From Opisthocomus hoazin (Eukaryota; Chordata; Aves; Opisthocomiformes; Opisthocomidae), in contig NC_134454.1 in the NCBI RefSeq assembly GCF_030867145.1, forward strand, positions 47,923,830 to 47,987,829: a stretch of DNA of 64,000 nucleotides, given 5' to 3'. Of the stretch, positions 1-14,439 are shown piece by piece. The translations under genes were made by a program, and so were the position numbers. The notes beneath the pieces are model-generated. The model was not told the DNA's origin and did no database searches. It saw only the letters and a list, made by a program, of their open reading frames with translations. How positions within the stretch are numbered: position 1 is the stretch's first letter; every line of letters begins with the position of its first letter.

Positions 1-3000
1 GGACCTAAAAAGCAAATGGGATTTTGTGATAGGCTGTCAGTAAGAGTACAACCTGATATACTCCTGACCGTAACTGATATTCTTTAACTTCAAAAATTCT
101 GCTTGCAAATTCACATCTACAGTCAAAGAACTCTTCTCACTGAGTTAGCATCTCTAACATTTGTTTCTCTAAAGCTTTGAGAACAAAACGCTGCTTAAAA
201 AGAAGCAGGAAACAGCCACAATAGAAGTGGCTCTGTGGAACTGTGACAAGTGGATAGGGAATTCTGCCTTCCTACAAGTCCCTTCTGGCTTTCATTTATC
301 CTGTGGCCCTCTCCAGGATCATAGAATTTTATTTAGGCACCAAACACCAAACTTCCAGGAGTGCTGAGGACTCAGCTGTGGTTTCTCTGTTGGATGCTGG
401 CCCCTTTGTTCCACTCTACAGAGGTAGGAAAGAACTATCAAAGCTTTTTTATCTTTTTATTTTTTTTCTTGCTATACTTTGTTCCAAAGGAAGTGGGTTC
501 TGGAAACATTCACCATTGTAAATCATGGCTTAAATTCGATACTTGTTCATCTGTTTAACTGCTGCTCTGTGTTTTCAGAATCTCACCCAGTGCCTGGTTT
601 TCAGGAGAAGAAGTAGCTGTATTGTCACTTGAAAACACATGAAAATCATAATGGATAGTGGTCATTGACATAAAATACTGATATTGAACAGTTCTTTAAT
701 CTGTTTTAAAATTAAAAGTGGCTACGTACCTTATCTATTGTGTGCCATGAGTCCTTTCCCATTCTTTTGTATCTTACAATAACTGATAAAATCTAAGCCT
801 TTTATCCACCACAGACGCTCTGTATCCCAGTGGGCCTTTGATCCAATATGATCTTCTTAAATGGCACTACAGACTACAGAGCATTTTCTACAGAGAGTTT
901 TGAGCTGAAGCATATTTCATAATGAGGCCCTTTTATTAAGATCTGTTCTGCCACTCTAATGGAAAACATAGATTCGTGATCTGTCCCTTACGGGATATTA
1001 AACAAAAGACTATACTATCATTATTGGATTAGTTACCTCAGTGCTTTCAGAGATTAACTCATTATCATTACATTTTTCTAAATGGCTTATTGCTTGTTCA
1101 ATACAAGCGGATTTCAAGTGGTCCTGTAAGTAGAAAGCTGACAAATGTACCAGCAGTGTAATCTTTTAGACTAATAGAACGTGGGACTCCCAGCTTCATA
1201 TAACTAAATTTGATTTAAACTCTTCCCTGTCTCTATTGGGGTTTTAATTCTCTCGTGCTTTTCCATGGAAGGAAAGTTCCATGTTTAGTAGCTCGGAACG
1301 AGGCACTGAGGAAGGATTTTTCTGTAATTAGTTGAGAAGAGATGAGCTGAACTAAACATGGAAATCTGATAGCAGGATTTATGCTAATGCAAAGTCTTCA
1401 GATCATGTAGTCTGGTCGGGTGTTTACTTCTTGAGTGTCACATGTATTGCAAAACACGTTGCTGAAAAAGAGTGTTCACTGGGTCAACGGAAACATAGCC
1501 ACAGTACTGGTCCTCCTTCCCACACCTCTGATAAAAATGGTATGTACATTCCCATTTAAGCAGTTTATTGTCATAGCCAGGGGACAAGGATGTCCAGCAT
1601 TCCAGAGCACGGGAAATTTGAAACTGCATGTTGTTTGCAAGCTGCTGGACAAAGGCATTGCCTCTATGAAATGTACAACTTTGTATGCTGATATAGATAA
1701 CAATTTATACACATTCAAGGAGTCTATGCAAAAGCACCTCTGTCAGGTTCTCTCTAATATCTTTACAGTACATGAGATCAAATAAAGATGGATCTGTGGA
1801 AGACCCTGGGAATAAATAAAAGTGTACCTGGAATCCTCTTACAGAGGATGTGCTGCTTTCCCCATGAAACGATGCGACTCCGAGATGCGTATGCTACCTT
1901 TGACAACTCATCTTCCTAGTAGGTGTGCGTTCAGATTTTTTTTCTGTGGATCACTGTTCGTGGTTCTGGCATTGCAGTAAAACCTAGGAACTATGGGCAT
2001 AGATTAGTGTAATCCTTCGTGGAATCTAACCACGTTATCATGATGATATGATTCAGTGATTCTGTCATGTGAACATCTACTGTTTTGATCGGCTTGACTT
2101 CAGAATTGTAAACTGAAGTCAGTGGATGTGGCCTACTAGGGTCTGTGACTTCTGAAAGTTGCTGAAGTGGCCACATCTCTTTTATCAAAGCACAGAAATC
2201 TGTGTTTGCTTCTGGTTTCCAGCATTCTGTTTTGGACCTCCATATTGCTCGTATATGTTCACTTATGTTTCTCACTTGGATTTTCACTTGCATTTGCCCC
2301 GATGTCCCCCTTCTGTCAACATAAAAACCTAAGAAACTTGAGTTTGACCCTCTACATGGGTGTCAGGTAACGCAGAAATAATAAATGATAAGATGTAGTG
2401 CTGCAAGAAAGTTTCCTTTTATTTTAATGCAATGTATTCTGTTCAGGAAAAATGCACTTTCTACGCACCGTCTAGCTACCCTCACAGGGGAAGAAGTCTG
2501 CCTAAAGCCTGATGAATGTGAAGAAGTGATAATTCTTGGAATACCCTTGTGAAAACAAAAATAATTTCAAAGTTGTTTTTTCCAAGTATTCATCCACAGG
2601 AAGATAGCTGCAGTTTAAAACCTAGACGCATTTAAATCTTTTGCCAGTATACCCCCTGAACGTCTGAGATGGCTTTCAGGATTGAGGCTATCCATTTGGT
2701 GAGAAATTTTTGTTCAGAGCAACATGCAACACGTTGGAGAATCAGAGACTGCTAAACTCGGGTATATATCTGGGGTGCTAAACTGTGTTTTGGAATGGTG
2801 GTTTTATTATTAATTGTCTGGTTGAGAGACTTAAACCATTTGGTGGTTGGACAAATTGGAATCCTTTAAGTAAATAGTTTAGTCTTGGCATCCTTTCACT
2901 CTAACTGCTGCAACTTATCCAGTTAATGTCGGAGGGGTGGATGTTTCATCTCGAAAGCACATTTAGAAGGACAAAATTTGGTTTTATACACACTGTCTTT

Positions 3001-4521
3001 TACGCTAAAAGCACAGATTTTCAAACAGTGTATAAATGTCCATAATTCATGCCCAGCCACAGGCAGCATTTGCAACTATTTCAGCCTAAACTGGGAAAGC
3101 TCCTTTTTTAGTTGGAGAAACCCACATTTTTTAGACTGCCTTGAATTCAGATTGGGAGTCTGACATCATGGGTTGCATTCGACTATTGCTATCAGAAGTT
3201 GTTGGCTGAGAGGAAAAATTTACTTTTGAACAGATAGTACAGTCGTGCGATACAAGCACACTCCTACATGCATAATATCTTACAATAAAAAATACTTAAG
3301 CATCAATCCTACAAATGTTTACTAAGTGCTTAACTCTCAGAGGACTCCTGAGTCTGTAAAATTAAGCAGATGTGTAACTGTTCGCAGGATTTGTGCTCAG
3401 GACTTGCTCTGTATCCTACCAAGCTCAATGGGTTTGGTGTATTTAGAAGCCTTAAGGTGACACATAATGCACATTGTTGAGGTGTTCAAGCATTTTTTGA
3501 AAGGAAAATGGAAGAAACACATATACCAGTGGAAATAACCTCACAATAGGATGGAACAGCTGTTGGGGCATGTATGTGTGTATATGTGCGTGGAAATAAC
3601 GCAAATAGCTACAAGCGTGTTTCAGAAGAAGTGATACAAGGTTTTGTAGTGCAACAGGACATTGACAGGATTGCTGGAATCACCTTTTGCTCTACAGCTC
3701 TGAGTACCTTAAGAAAATAATTACTTTCACTGCTGAAGCATCGTTTGCCCAGCAGGAGGACTGGTTTTAGGAACTTTCCCATTTACCAATAAATGTGAGA
3801 TAAATAAAGCAGCTGAGAGGGACGTGTTGGTACTTACATTCACTTTATTGAAAGCTGTGAAGTCAAATCTCAAAGCCCTGCCACCTCCCCCAAAAGGCAA
3901 TCACCCAAAGAGTTAGATTCTGGTGAAACGAAAATGTCGTCTGACAAGAGCAGAACTGGTTTCATGCACCGATCCAGCTCAGAAGCTTCAGATAAGTCAT
4001 CTGATTTTTAGTCTGGAAATCAGTAGTCAGATAAGAGACAGGTATTACAGATTTGGCAGCATGAAAGGCTTCAGCTTTATCTGTACCTGAGCTTATTTGT
4101 GTCATCACAGTACAAATACATGAACCAGTAAAAAAAAATGTTTTCCACCAAATTAACAGAATTTTCTTTTTTTCCCTCAGCAGCAATAGCAACATTTCAA
4201 TGACAACATTTTTAGTGTGTTTTGGTTTTGTTTTCTGAAATGAGAATATTACAAAAACACAAAGCCATGTGTGGATGGCTGTTCTGAAAGATAATGCACC
4301 TATTAAACACATAAGTTTCAAGATTTATTCAGTAGTTTGCAGAGCTTAAATCAATTGCTGTTTTACACCAAACAGTGCCCATCTCCACTTAGGAGCAGAA
4401 ATACTTCCACTGAATGCTCCTTTTCTGTTCCAACAAATCAACTCCAAATGTATTTACTTGAATTCTTCTTTTGCTACTACACTGTCTCCCCAGAAGATAT
4501 TTTACATGGAATTATTTATTA

Positions 4522-4549
4522 TTTATAGGCTTTCGTTAAAGCCTATAAA
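4522..4549. repeat. Perfect 12-bp inverted repeat with 4-nt loop
   Basis: The arm TTTATAGGCTTT (4522-4533) is followed by the loop CGTT and then the exact reverse complement (4538-4549). The pairing stops immediately outside the arms. The function is unknown. It is too short for a microRNA precursor and has no T-run typical of a Pol III terminator. Confidence 0.7.
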
Positions 4550-5404
4550 ATCCTGCCTGTGTTAAATTTTCATTTTGGCCTGTTGGCCAGCTGGTATTGT
4601 GAATGATCATGTCTTTGTACAAACATACTAGATAATGAGGAGAAGAAGATGGAGTACTCATTTCTTGGTGAATATATGCCCATTCCAGGGTTTTTGTTTC
4701 TTTATTTGGTAGGCAAAAAACATCCCTTGTCTGCCAGCAGACCTGAAATGATAATCAGATAAACTGATCTTACCGTTGTCAGTGTTCTGCTTCCATTTTT
4801 TGTAATAAGTGTAATTAAAACTGTATGACTGGAGCGCTGAGAGGTGACTCAAGTAATTGGCTGGTTAATGTTAAGAAGGTGTAAATTCTCCAGAAAAGCC
4901 CTGTGCATACCAACTGAAAATGCAACCCATGAAATAAATCCATCTGCCTACATTTGTTTTAACAGTAATACTGACCTTAGAGCAAGGTATTTCCAAAGGA
5001 TTTTTAATGACCAGCTGGAGTTAATAGCCTCTGGCTGTACCTCAGGCTTTAAACTCTGCCCAGCCAGCCATTAATTCCTAGGAAATGCTCTGCTCCTTGA
5101 TTGTTACTGCTTAACGGCACGACAACCTAGACTGTAAATAGCTGTTAGCAGAGAAAATGTTAGTATTGTTAAATGCACATAGTGCCTTTCTTCAGAAAAG
5201 ACTCCAAAATATTTACAAGAAATTTTCATTTCTGCCATGTCTTCAAGAACATCCCCAGAGTTCCAGTAACCAGAAGGATGAAGAGACAGACCCGGTGGCT
5301 GATAAACCAGAGGAATCACATGGCCGAAAGCCAGATTTTCTGTCGCTCTCTGGGCCACCGGTGTGCTCGAAGGGGCAGATTCAGGCCACCATTCCCACCT
5401 AACC

Positions 5405-5565
5405 ACTTGGCGAGCCACTGAGGAAGCGAGCCCGGAGTTAGCTGCGGGGAGACCATGTCAGCTTGTGTGTAACAGTGTGGGCGCCTGCTGCGCCATCACT
5501 CGCCACAGTGCTCCGCCGAACCTCACGCGCGGGACCACAGGCTTTGCCAGGCTGTCAGCGGAGGC
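5405..5565. other. Small CpG-dense patch
   Basis: About a dozen CpG dinucleotides occur in roughly 160 bp, including the cluster CACGCGCGGG near 5525, in otherwise CpG-poor surroundings. It could be a minor CpG island, an alternative promoter or a decayed repeat. Open frames cross it in several frames but none is recognisable. Confidence 0.45.
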
Positions 5566-5871
5566 TGGCTGTATAGAAGGCTCTGCTGGGCACGCAGCTG
5601 CACGGTGCAGAAACACAGAGTTTCTGGAGCCTCAAATGAATTCTTAACAATCTACTGTTAAACCCAGCTGTTCTAAAATTGTGAATGAGAGGAGAGTGAC
5701 ACTACAGATTTGTAACAGCTAAATACAGTACAATAAATGACTTCTGACACATGTTGGTTAAGGAAGTTTATCATGTGGATATGAATGAAAACTGGTGATG
5801 AGCGTAAAGCTGCTAGAGATTTCACAACATCAAATCCACAGCTGACAGAAAAAACAGTGGTTTTCTGATAG

Positions 5872-5899
5872 CTAATACTTCACAGCAGTGAAGTATTAG
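5872..5899. repeat. Perfect 12-bp inverted repeat with AGCA loop
   Basis: The arm CTAATACTTCAC (5872-5883) is separated by AGCA from its exact reverse complement (5888-5899). The flanks do not extend the pairing. This is the second 12-bp stem with a 4-nt loop within 1.4 kb of the first. The function is unknown. Confidence 0.7.
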
Positions 5900-6984
5900 T
5901 CATTGTTTGTGACTGGCCAACTATGACTTTTCTAGATCTGACATGGTTACAAATTCTCTGAACAAGTATTAATACATTTTACTACAATTTTAAATGGAGC
6001 ACTGCTGAAGCTTGCAAAATGACATTTTAAAATCTTTTTTTTCAGTGGTTGCAGATTTCCTTAAAACGACAGACCTTTTGTGTTCTCTCCCTGTTGTTTC
6101 TTAATTAGGCTTTCTTGATTCCATGACAAATGGGTATCACACCATTATCCAGTTACAGATCAGTCTTCTCATGTCTTTCCCCGTCCCATTAACGCACTGG
6201 CACAACTCAGAGCAGCGTTCCGAGTTCCACTTCTGGCTCCTCTCGGAGCTACAGAGCAGCCATCACTGAACAGAGTGCCTGGCAAAGTGTGAATAATGAA
6301 GGTGTCGGTAGCAGCACAGGCACAGCTCTGACAGCCGAGGCACAACGTCTCACTGGTGGAGCTCTTGCTCCACCCTTGTTACAGCCTGAGAAATATTCCA
6401 GATGGGGGTCAAGCTCCCAGTCTCCTCATCCTTTTGGCCATCTGTTCCCATCAACAGCTTGGTTCTCACCCCACGGCATGGAGAAGGTTTTTTCGGGAGG
6501 TGACAAGTAATGCTTCAGCCCCTACACAGGTTTTGAATATTGGGGAAGCTGGAGCCACTGAAGATAATGTCTCCCTAACTAATCCAGTTACTCATTTGCA
6601 GCATTTCACATGCTGTAGTGTACAGCGTGTTTAGAAAATTCCACTGCTGTATTCCATATGTTTCCAGTATATACACTGACAGGGAAACCACTCAGAAACC
6701 TCTTTGCATTCTAGATACTTTCCCAGTGATGTTTTAATTTTCCTACTTGGCTACTAAAGCTACTGATGGTTTTTTTTGGTTTTTTTTTTTACTTTCAGTT
6801 ATGGCCTTATAGTATTTAGGCAGTGCATGGAAAAGGCAAAGGTTAATGACTTCCTAGAAATCACAAAGCAAATTAATAAAGACTCACAAGAATCAGCCTT
6901 CTTGACTTATATAGTTTGTCTTTTTTCCTCCACCATAATTATTAGACTTACTTTTTGCATCATATTCCTTAGTCCTCCTTACTA

Positions 6985-7080
6985 GAGCATTTTACAATGC
7001 CAGTGTCATTTTCCTCATCTACCAGACGGGCAAAAATTGCCACCTGGAGGAAGGAAGTAAGATGATTTCAGCCATCCAGA
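6985..7080 (+). repeat. Possible ancient MIR-like remnant
   Basis: The string CATTTTCCTCATCTACCAGA (from about 7008) followed by a purine-rich tail resembles the MIR/CORE-SINE phrase in which a TTTCCTCATCTGTAAAATGGG motif is followed by a CCTACCTCA-like region. The match is short and diverged, so the call is weak. Confidence 0.3.
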
Positions 7081-7568
7081 AGAGTCGTGGTTCACTGGTG
7101 CACTCTCACAAAATACATTGCCCATTAGGTGCTTTTTGAATATTGTTTTACTGCCTGTGATATGCTTGTACACAAAGCACCGTGACTTCAGGGAGAGAGA
7201 GTAACATTTCTATATAGGATAGAAATGGATGCTCAGGTCATTAGCTTTTTGGTGAGCTCAGGCTGGACACATTCTACATGCAGGCATAGGTGGTGCTCAT
7301 AGGGGAACGGGGTACAACCTCTTTTTTCTTACAGTCAAATACCACCTGTTTCTTGAGTTCTTCTTCCAAATGTCATTGGCTGTTTGGTCAGCTTGTATAA
7401 TCTGATCATCTGAAGTAAGAGCCCAGTTACTGAGAAATTTTTAGGACTCTTGATTAGGGAATTGAGAATAGGTAGTATTTCTAAATGTTTAAATTTTAGG
7501 ATTGGAAATATTATTCTTCTAATCTCATCTGTATGAACTGTAGTTTAGGAGCAAACAAATTACCATAG

Positions 7569-7640
7569 TGGATCAGGCCATTGGTACATCAAGCTGGGTT
7601 ATCTGTCTGCAGCAGTAGTCCTAGGATACGCAACTCTCAG
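7569..7640 (+). repeat. Possible ancient sauropsid interspersed repeat fragment
   Basis: The phrase GATCAGGCCATTGGTACATC, followed by a 'gggttatctgtctgcagcag' tail, resembles an old dispersed repeat seen in reptile and bird DNA. I recall the phrase but cannot name the family with certainty. An open frame of 69 codons that overlaps it is not recognisable as a protein. Confidence 0.3.
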
Positions 7641-10600
7641 CTGTTGTTCATGGGTGCAGAATTGCTTACACTAACTCTGTTGCTCGCTGCAGGTTTCCGT
7701 GGTTTTCTGCCAGCTCGGGTATCAGCAACTGACAGGCTCCCTCATACAGTCCAGCCCTCACAGCTGGGCAGACTGACACAGGAGAGATGAGAAGCCCCTA
7801 AAGCATGGATGCATCAGAACTTAATATATGGGGCTCCCCGCACAATGTCTTTATTTGATGCTTTGTCCAGACCAGTGAATTTCAGGTAAGAGTTTAATAG
7901 GCAAGAAGGTCGCTTGCACCTATTTTCAGGTCACTATGAGCTCCACATTGTAGCACCTTAGTAGGGAGGGGATTCAGGCTCATATTCTTATTTGATAACA
8001 TATTATGTCTTGATAAAAGCTATATTATACGACCAAATATGAAAGAACCTCTAAGGACATTGTAGCTGCTCCCAGAGTTATCTTATGAAACGAAAGAAGT
8101 ACACAAACGTAAAGGAAATGCATAGTTAAATTCCAGGTTTGAGCTAAAGGTCTTGAGCAAGCTTTCAGGGACAGCGCTGAGAGGAAACAAGGAGTGTGAC
8201 ACTGTGGGTACAAAAGAAACAGAGGGCAGGCAACTATTTCCAAAATTAATGAAATCTTGTATGGAGCAATGACCTCTATGCCTTGAACTTGTGATTATTG
8301 CACAAACAGCCTTACGAGATTTGTAGCTCTTACTTTGTGTTTCTTTATACATTTGGATTTATTCTATATGTGACCGTAATTAATAACTTGGCATTGTGAT
8401 GCTCAGATTTGGTTTAATTCGATACAATTTATTTATCTGTAATTTACAGATACATATTCTCAACCTTATCTCCATCACAATGTATTTGCCTGTGCTGTTT
8501 TAGTATGTGTTGTGTATTTGTATACACATCTTTCATTTATAGAGATACCTGAAACAGAGCCTTTAAACCAGGCTTTACACGGTCTGTACAAAGCTGTAGA
8601 AAGCACTTTTTAACTGTATGCATTACATGCATGTAAATGATTGTCAGTTGTGGATCAGATTCACCGTAGTGAATTATAGACCATTTAAAGGTGATCCAAT
8701 GTAAATATTCAGTTAATGCAGCAAGGAAATTAAGGGAACAAAAGAACACTGTTTTAATGAGAGAATGATGGAAAACAAATTGATATTTTGTCTGGCCTGT
8801 CATGAGGAAGGGACTAAATCTGAAGATAGACAAGGTTAAAGAAAGGTTAATACCAATAAAGGAAGAAGGATTGCTAAAACAACTGAGAGGAGATTTATGA
8901 AAGAGTGCATTCCACAGATTTGCAACTATGAGTATTGCAGGCAAAGGAGTGTGGATGACAAACTGTTTAAAGAAGCAAGTGAAGGCACAGGAATATCGGA
9001 GTTATATTTCCTTTGGGAGGTCAAAGAAGCACCATATTGTAGCGTCCAATAAACTAAACCAAGGAATGAGAAATATGAGGTTTTCGGTTAATGTACAGAG
9101 GATGTGGGGGCAAAGTCGGCAATCCACGAAATGCAGATCTTGTTTTCTGCCACAGAACTGTATTGTTTCAGCCATGTTTTAACTAACACTGGAACGACTG
9201 TGATTCTACAGACTTCCTATACACTATTTTGGTAGCTGCTTTAATACTCAGTAAGTGGAGATCTCTTCCATTTTGAAGGGAATCCCTGCTTAAGGACTTT
9301 TTTGTGAGGCAGGGATCTGCAACGCTGAACAAACACGGAATTTGCAAAGGTGTGAAGGCTACACTAGAAGAGTGGCCTATCTTACTGTGAGCAAAAGATC
9401 ATATACAACATTCAGCTAATGCTGGAGACGATTTTTCAAACTGATTAGCTCAAGATGCCCGCATGAGATTGGGTGATGACAGGAATCTTCTCACTGTCTC
9501 TCCATCCAGTCTCCCTTTTCCTGTGTTCTACGACCTTTTATTATTTTATTATTACTTTTTAAAAATGTGCACCATAGAAGTCAGCATTAGTAATACTGTG
9601 GTTAATTAATAGCTGGAAATTCATGCATTGAGCAAAGATCGGTCGTTTCATAATTTTTCATCTGATGCATAGTATTTATGTTTACACTTTGGATTTGTTT
9701 GTTTCTGATGGAGACACATGCCTGGGAAGGCTTATGGATGAAAAGGCAGTCTTGTGTTTCAAACAAAACTATGTCAGTTTAGCAACTGTGCTTCCATTTT
9801 TAGTAAAAGCATTTCATCCAGATGATGAAAGGCAGTTATAAGAGAAATTTATCCACTTACTTGCTTACATTTTCTCCTTGTATTCTCCCACTTGTCTTCT
9901 TCTCCATGGCCAGTGACTCTGTTTTGCTGTATTTTTAGTACAGTGTAATGTTATAAGGCAACATTTTGTTTTTACCTCAGGTTATGATCTGTGTCATGCA
10001 TTGAAAAGCTGAGACACACCTTTTGTGTGTGTGAATTTTGCTTTTTGTTTTATTTCAAAATTTCCGTATTTAATGGAATAAGAAGTTACGAACTGTTTTA
10101 CTTCCAACATTTTACAGTGTTGTGGGCTTGTTTGAAATTTCAGTTTCAAGCTTTCTCATACTTTTAAAATGTGAAGAAAAAGGAATTTATTGAGATTCAA
10201 TTTCTTAATTTGAAAACCTTACCTGTAATAATCAACTTTGAAAGGAAAAATACTAAAGACTTTCAGTGTGTGATGTCTTTTGAGTTCACTGATGTACTTT
10301 AAATAACTTCATTTTCTAAGATTTAGTGCTTCACAACTTGACACGAGTTTGAATAATGATGTAAGTCATAAAAGAATATAAAGTTTTGTAGCTGCATTCT
10401 GATTCTCAACAGGCAGTTTCCCACACCTCCAAACCTCTGTAAATTTGTTCAAGAGTGATCTTTATCACATTTTATTGATTTGTGACTTTGGCTCCTGCTT
10501 GCTGCCAGTAAAATCAGCATTTCCCTTTATATTATCTTGAATTTTGCTAAAACTTTTCAGGTTCTAGAATGTGTAAATACCTCTCCTAGTGAAGGACAGT

Positions 10601-13600
10601 ATTTTATATAAAGCAAGAAGGAATATAGTCACACACATGAAACTGAAATTCTCACTGAAGTATTTCATATTGTTAACAGCTGTCAGTAAGGGAACTGGTC
10701 AAGGTGAAGTCATTAACTTTCCATTCTGTAGCACGTATTTTATGCTTCTTCTGTATATGCCACAGAAACTTTTCAGAGTATCAACAGGGAATGTCATAGA
10801 AATGAGCAAGGTCTCTGCTCCTATGCACTGTGCTTAGTTCTTCTGGACCAAGCTTTGGAAATGCTCTCCAGTATTTGTTAAGTGTTCAGTCATCACACGG
10901 CAGCAGCAGGACATCATGGAAGACTTTTATATCTTTGCTGTCTCAGTGTCTTGGGAATGATTGACTTCATTCACATTTTTTTCTATAGCACCTGCTGAGA
11001 GTGCAGATAGGTACAAGGAAAGGAATTATTTTCAGGGTTATTTTCCCCAATGAAGTTGATAAATTCTAGATAGAAACAATCAATCACCAAGCTAAACACT
11101 TCAGACTCTCTAATAATGCACATATGGGAAAGATACGCAATAAGATAAGTTACGAAAATCTTGATTGTGCTGAGATTACCTGATTGATTGATTGATATAT
11201 GGTATAATTTCCAAATTTTATCCTTGTGAACATATGTTTTATACAAGACTGAGAAATACCAAGGGCACAGCTTTAATAGATGCTAGGAGGATCTTAAGGA
11301 GCATTAAATACCATTGCTCTATTCACGGTCAATTTTTTAGAACCTTGCAGAGGCTCCCCAGCTAAAGACTTGATAGTATTTGCGTTAAGAAGAAACCAAA
11401 CATATTCACCTATCGCTTTGGACACAGAATACAGCAAATGTTCCTGTCCTTCTTAAGAGCAAGTAAACCTCCCCAGGACGTCAGATCAAAATGTGAGGAA
11501 AAATTAATCCAGTGTCAGCATAAAGACTGCGTGACATGTACTGCTCACAACGACCATCAACCAGACACGCAGAGCCTGGTGCCTCCAAGAAGCAACTCCA
11601 CTTCTCTTTGTGTTGGTTCTTCGTGTTTCTTTCATAGAACGGCACAGAAAGCACAAGCAATGCTGAACCATGAAATTATACTGGAAAGTGAATGGGTGAT
11701 ATGGGAGAGAACAAACACCTGGAACTCAATGTTAGTATGCGTAGCTATTATGTTAACAGTCACCCACAATTCAGTATTTTAGTGGGGAAATATTCAAAGA
11801 TATAATCACCAGCTAGAAATGACACATCTGCCTTTGCAGAAATCTCCTAATGTGGCTAGCAAACAGCAGCAAACTGAAATGTGTTGGTGACTTGTTACAC
11901 TCTGTGGTCTTATCTGGAAGGACAAGAAACCTCTCGAATACTACTGATGCTTTGTTTCCCACTCTAATACTTGGGCAGTTCCAATTCCATCCATAAAGGA
12001 GAACAGTATGTATGCAGTGGCTACGTTAGCTACTTGTTGTCTCATAGCAACCATTTTGAACAAGCCACAGACCTATATGAAGGTATGTGCCACGTTCACC
12101 ACCGCTAAGAGGGCTGAGGGCATTTTGCTTGGTACTGCTCGTATGTTTATTTAAGCAGGAGCTCTTGCACTGCTTAAAACAGTATGTGCTCTTCAGTTAA
12201 CCACTATAATGTGCATAAAATATATTACATATGCGGTGGTCATGCGCACTGATAAATTATATTCACCATGCACCTTTGTGTGCTTCACCTGCAGTTTGTC
12301 CCATCAATCCATCTCCCCCACTATTTATTCTAACATTCCAAACCTCTGAGCAGCTTCAAACAGCTGGGACTTTTTTTTCTATTCCCCCCCCCCAATGATA
12401 TATTTTCTTCTTTTCTCCCAACAGGGGATTTTTTTCTACCAAATTAATACTGGCCAAAAGAAAAAATGGTGATATTTTGCCCCGAACCAAAGTGTAGTAT
12501 CTGCTGTATCTCACCAAAGCGCAAAGTTTAACAAGGGGCCTCTGCAACACACCTCGGGGAAGTGGAGGTTGCTAGGGTTCTCAGGGAGCAGCCAGCAATT
12601 CTCCGGTATTTGGAAGGTCCTTTCCTAAATATTCAGGTTTTGAAGTTGTGGCATTCTTATCTATAGCAGTACTGTATCTGGTGACTTCTAACAGTTTGAA
12701 ACATTTTTTGGAATTTTCAAAGTTTTACCATTAGTAGCTCTCTGTTTGAGCCTAGGCAGCTGGATTAGCTCTATGTGTAACAGTACCTGCTCTTAAAGAC
12801 CAAGGCCACAAAAAATAGCCCGAATAACATTTTTTTAACCCTCAAAAGTTTTGCATTTCTTAAATGTAGGAGAGTGGCAAACTGCATACAGAATGTCTGA
12901 AGTAACATAACATTTGTATTGGCATTCACTTGATTTGTACTACCTAATTCATTATTCATATCATGGCCACATATTTTGTGACTATTTAAAATGAGGGTCA
13001 TTTGAAGGTAATTCTACCAAATGTTCTTTCCACCCACTGGAGTTTATGCATATTGGTAATTTGCTTTCATCTTTGCTATTATATTTATGCCTATTTTTAT
13101 ACACCTGTCTACTATACCCCTTCCCATGACTTTCTTAAATGCCTTTTTTCGTCTTTTTTTAATTCCTAGGTTTATTTTTGACAGCTTCTGGTATATTACA
13201 ATGATCTTTGGCTGTATGTCTGGGTGTGCATGAGAACTGGGATACGGCTTCTTGCATAGCAAGAAGAAAATTTTCTCTGCTGATGGTATAAACATCAACC
13301 TGAGTAACAAAGTCTGCTTTTTCTACTCTGTGACTATGGGGTAGAAATAGACATTGGACAACAATGGAATATGTTTAGTCAGAAACACGAAAAGTTATGT
13401 TACCAAACTTCTTCCACTCCAGCTTCTTCCACTGTACTAGAACACTTACACGTTTCAGCAATGACATAATTAATAATGCTGACATCTAAGAAAGTGTTAA
13501 CACAATTGATGGTAGAAAACAAATATAAATTCTCCTGTGTTTTCATTTGACAAGAAAGAGAATGAGTAGAGTGATTAAAGACTTGCATGAGTTATGAACT

Positions 13601-14439
13601 GGACTCACAGTGTGAATATGGGCATTACACCCAAAGCTCTGAGCTGTGCTCTGCAGATGTGCTGGATGTGTGGGAAACAACCCTGCCAGTTTGTCTTGGT
13701 GGGTTGCCTGATGAGCAATTGCTGTTTCCCGAGAAAGTACTTTGAAATTTCCACAGACAAGCCTTTAATTCATCAGGTGTTGCTGATTTGATAGGATGAA
13801 ATGAAAAAAAGTAACGTAAGTATTTGCACATGGGGATTTCTCTATGTGGGTAGGTTGAATTCGCCTTTGTACTGAAAGGGACCTAGTCTCATTTTACAGA
13901 AAACCGAAAGCAGTGGTGATCAGAAAAGATGACGTACCGCACAAAACCAGAATAGAAGAATGTGAAAGCTGAATCAGAGTATGGAGTTTGGACATCAGCT
14001 GGGCTGGGTAAACCGTGAAGAGAAAACCAGCAACTTGATCTTTAGCAGGAGTAGCAGTCCAACGTTTATGCAGAGTACAAATCTTGAATACAAGTCTAAT
14101 ACAAACTAGCCTGTTCATTCAGACTAATGATGTCAATGGGATTTAATTTAAAACCCATTTCAAAAGATACATTCCAACCTAGGTTCAAGGCAGTGTTTTC
14201 CCTTAGCAACTTTGTTCTTTCAAATAATTTCTTTCGTTTCCCTTTAGGGAGGATTGCAACGAGTGCCTCACCATCCGCAACTTCTTCCAAGGAGGAAACA
14301 AGGACAGAGCGGTATAAGCGTACGTACTTTGGAAGAGGAAGATGCTAGGAAAAAATGGAATTTTAAGCGCTAATCGCTTGTCAAAAAGACAAGTGGAAAT
14401 ACCGCAGCAGTCTCCCACCAGCTCATCACTGCAGTGGGG

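Noticed and set aside
1435-1785. 116-codon plus-strand open frame
   Set aside because: Minus-strand frames overlap it, there is no recognisable domain, and no splice or promoter context is seen.
8537-8944. 135-codon minus-strand open frame
   Set aside because: It has AT-rich chance composition with hydrophobic stretches and no recognised family or supporting context.
13885-13925. CTCATTTTACAGAAAACCGA phrase resembling a MIR tail
   Set aside because: The match is too short and its flanks do not continue the consensus.
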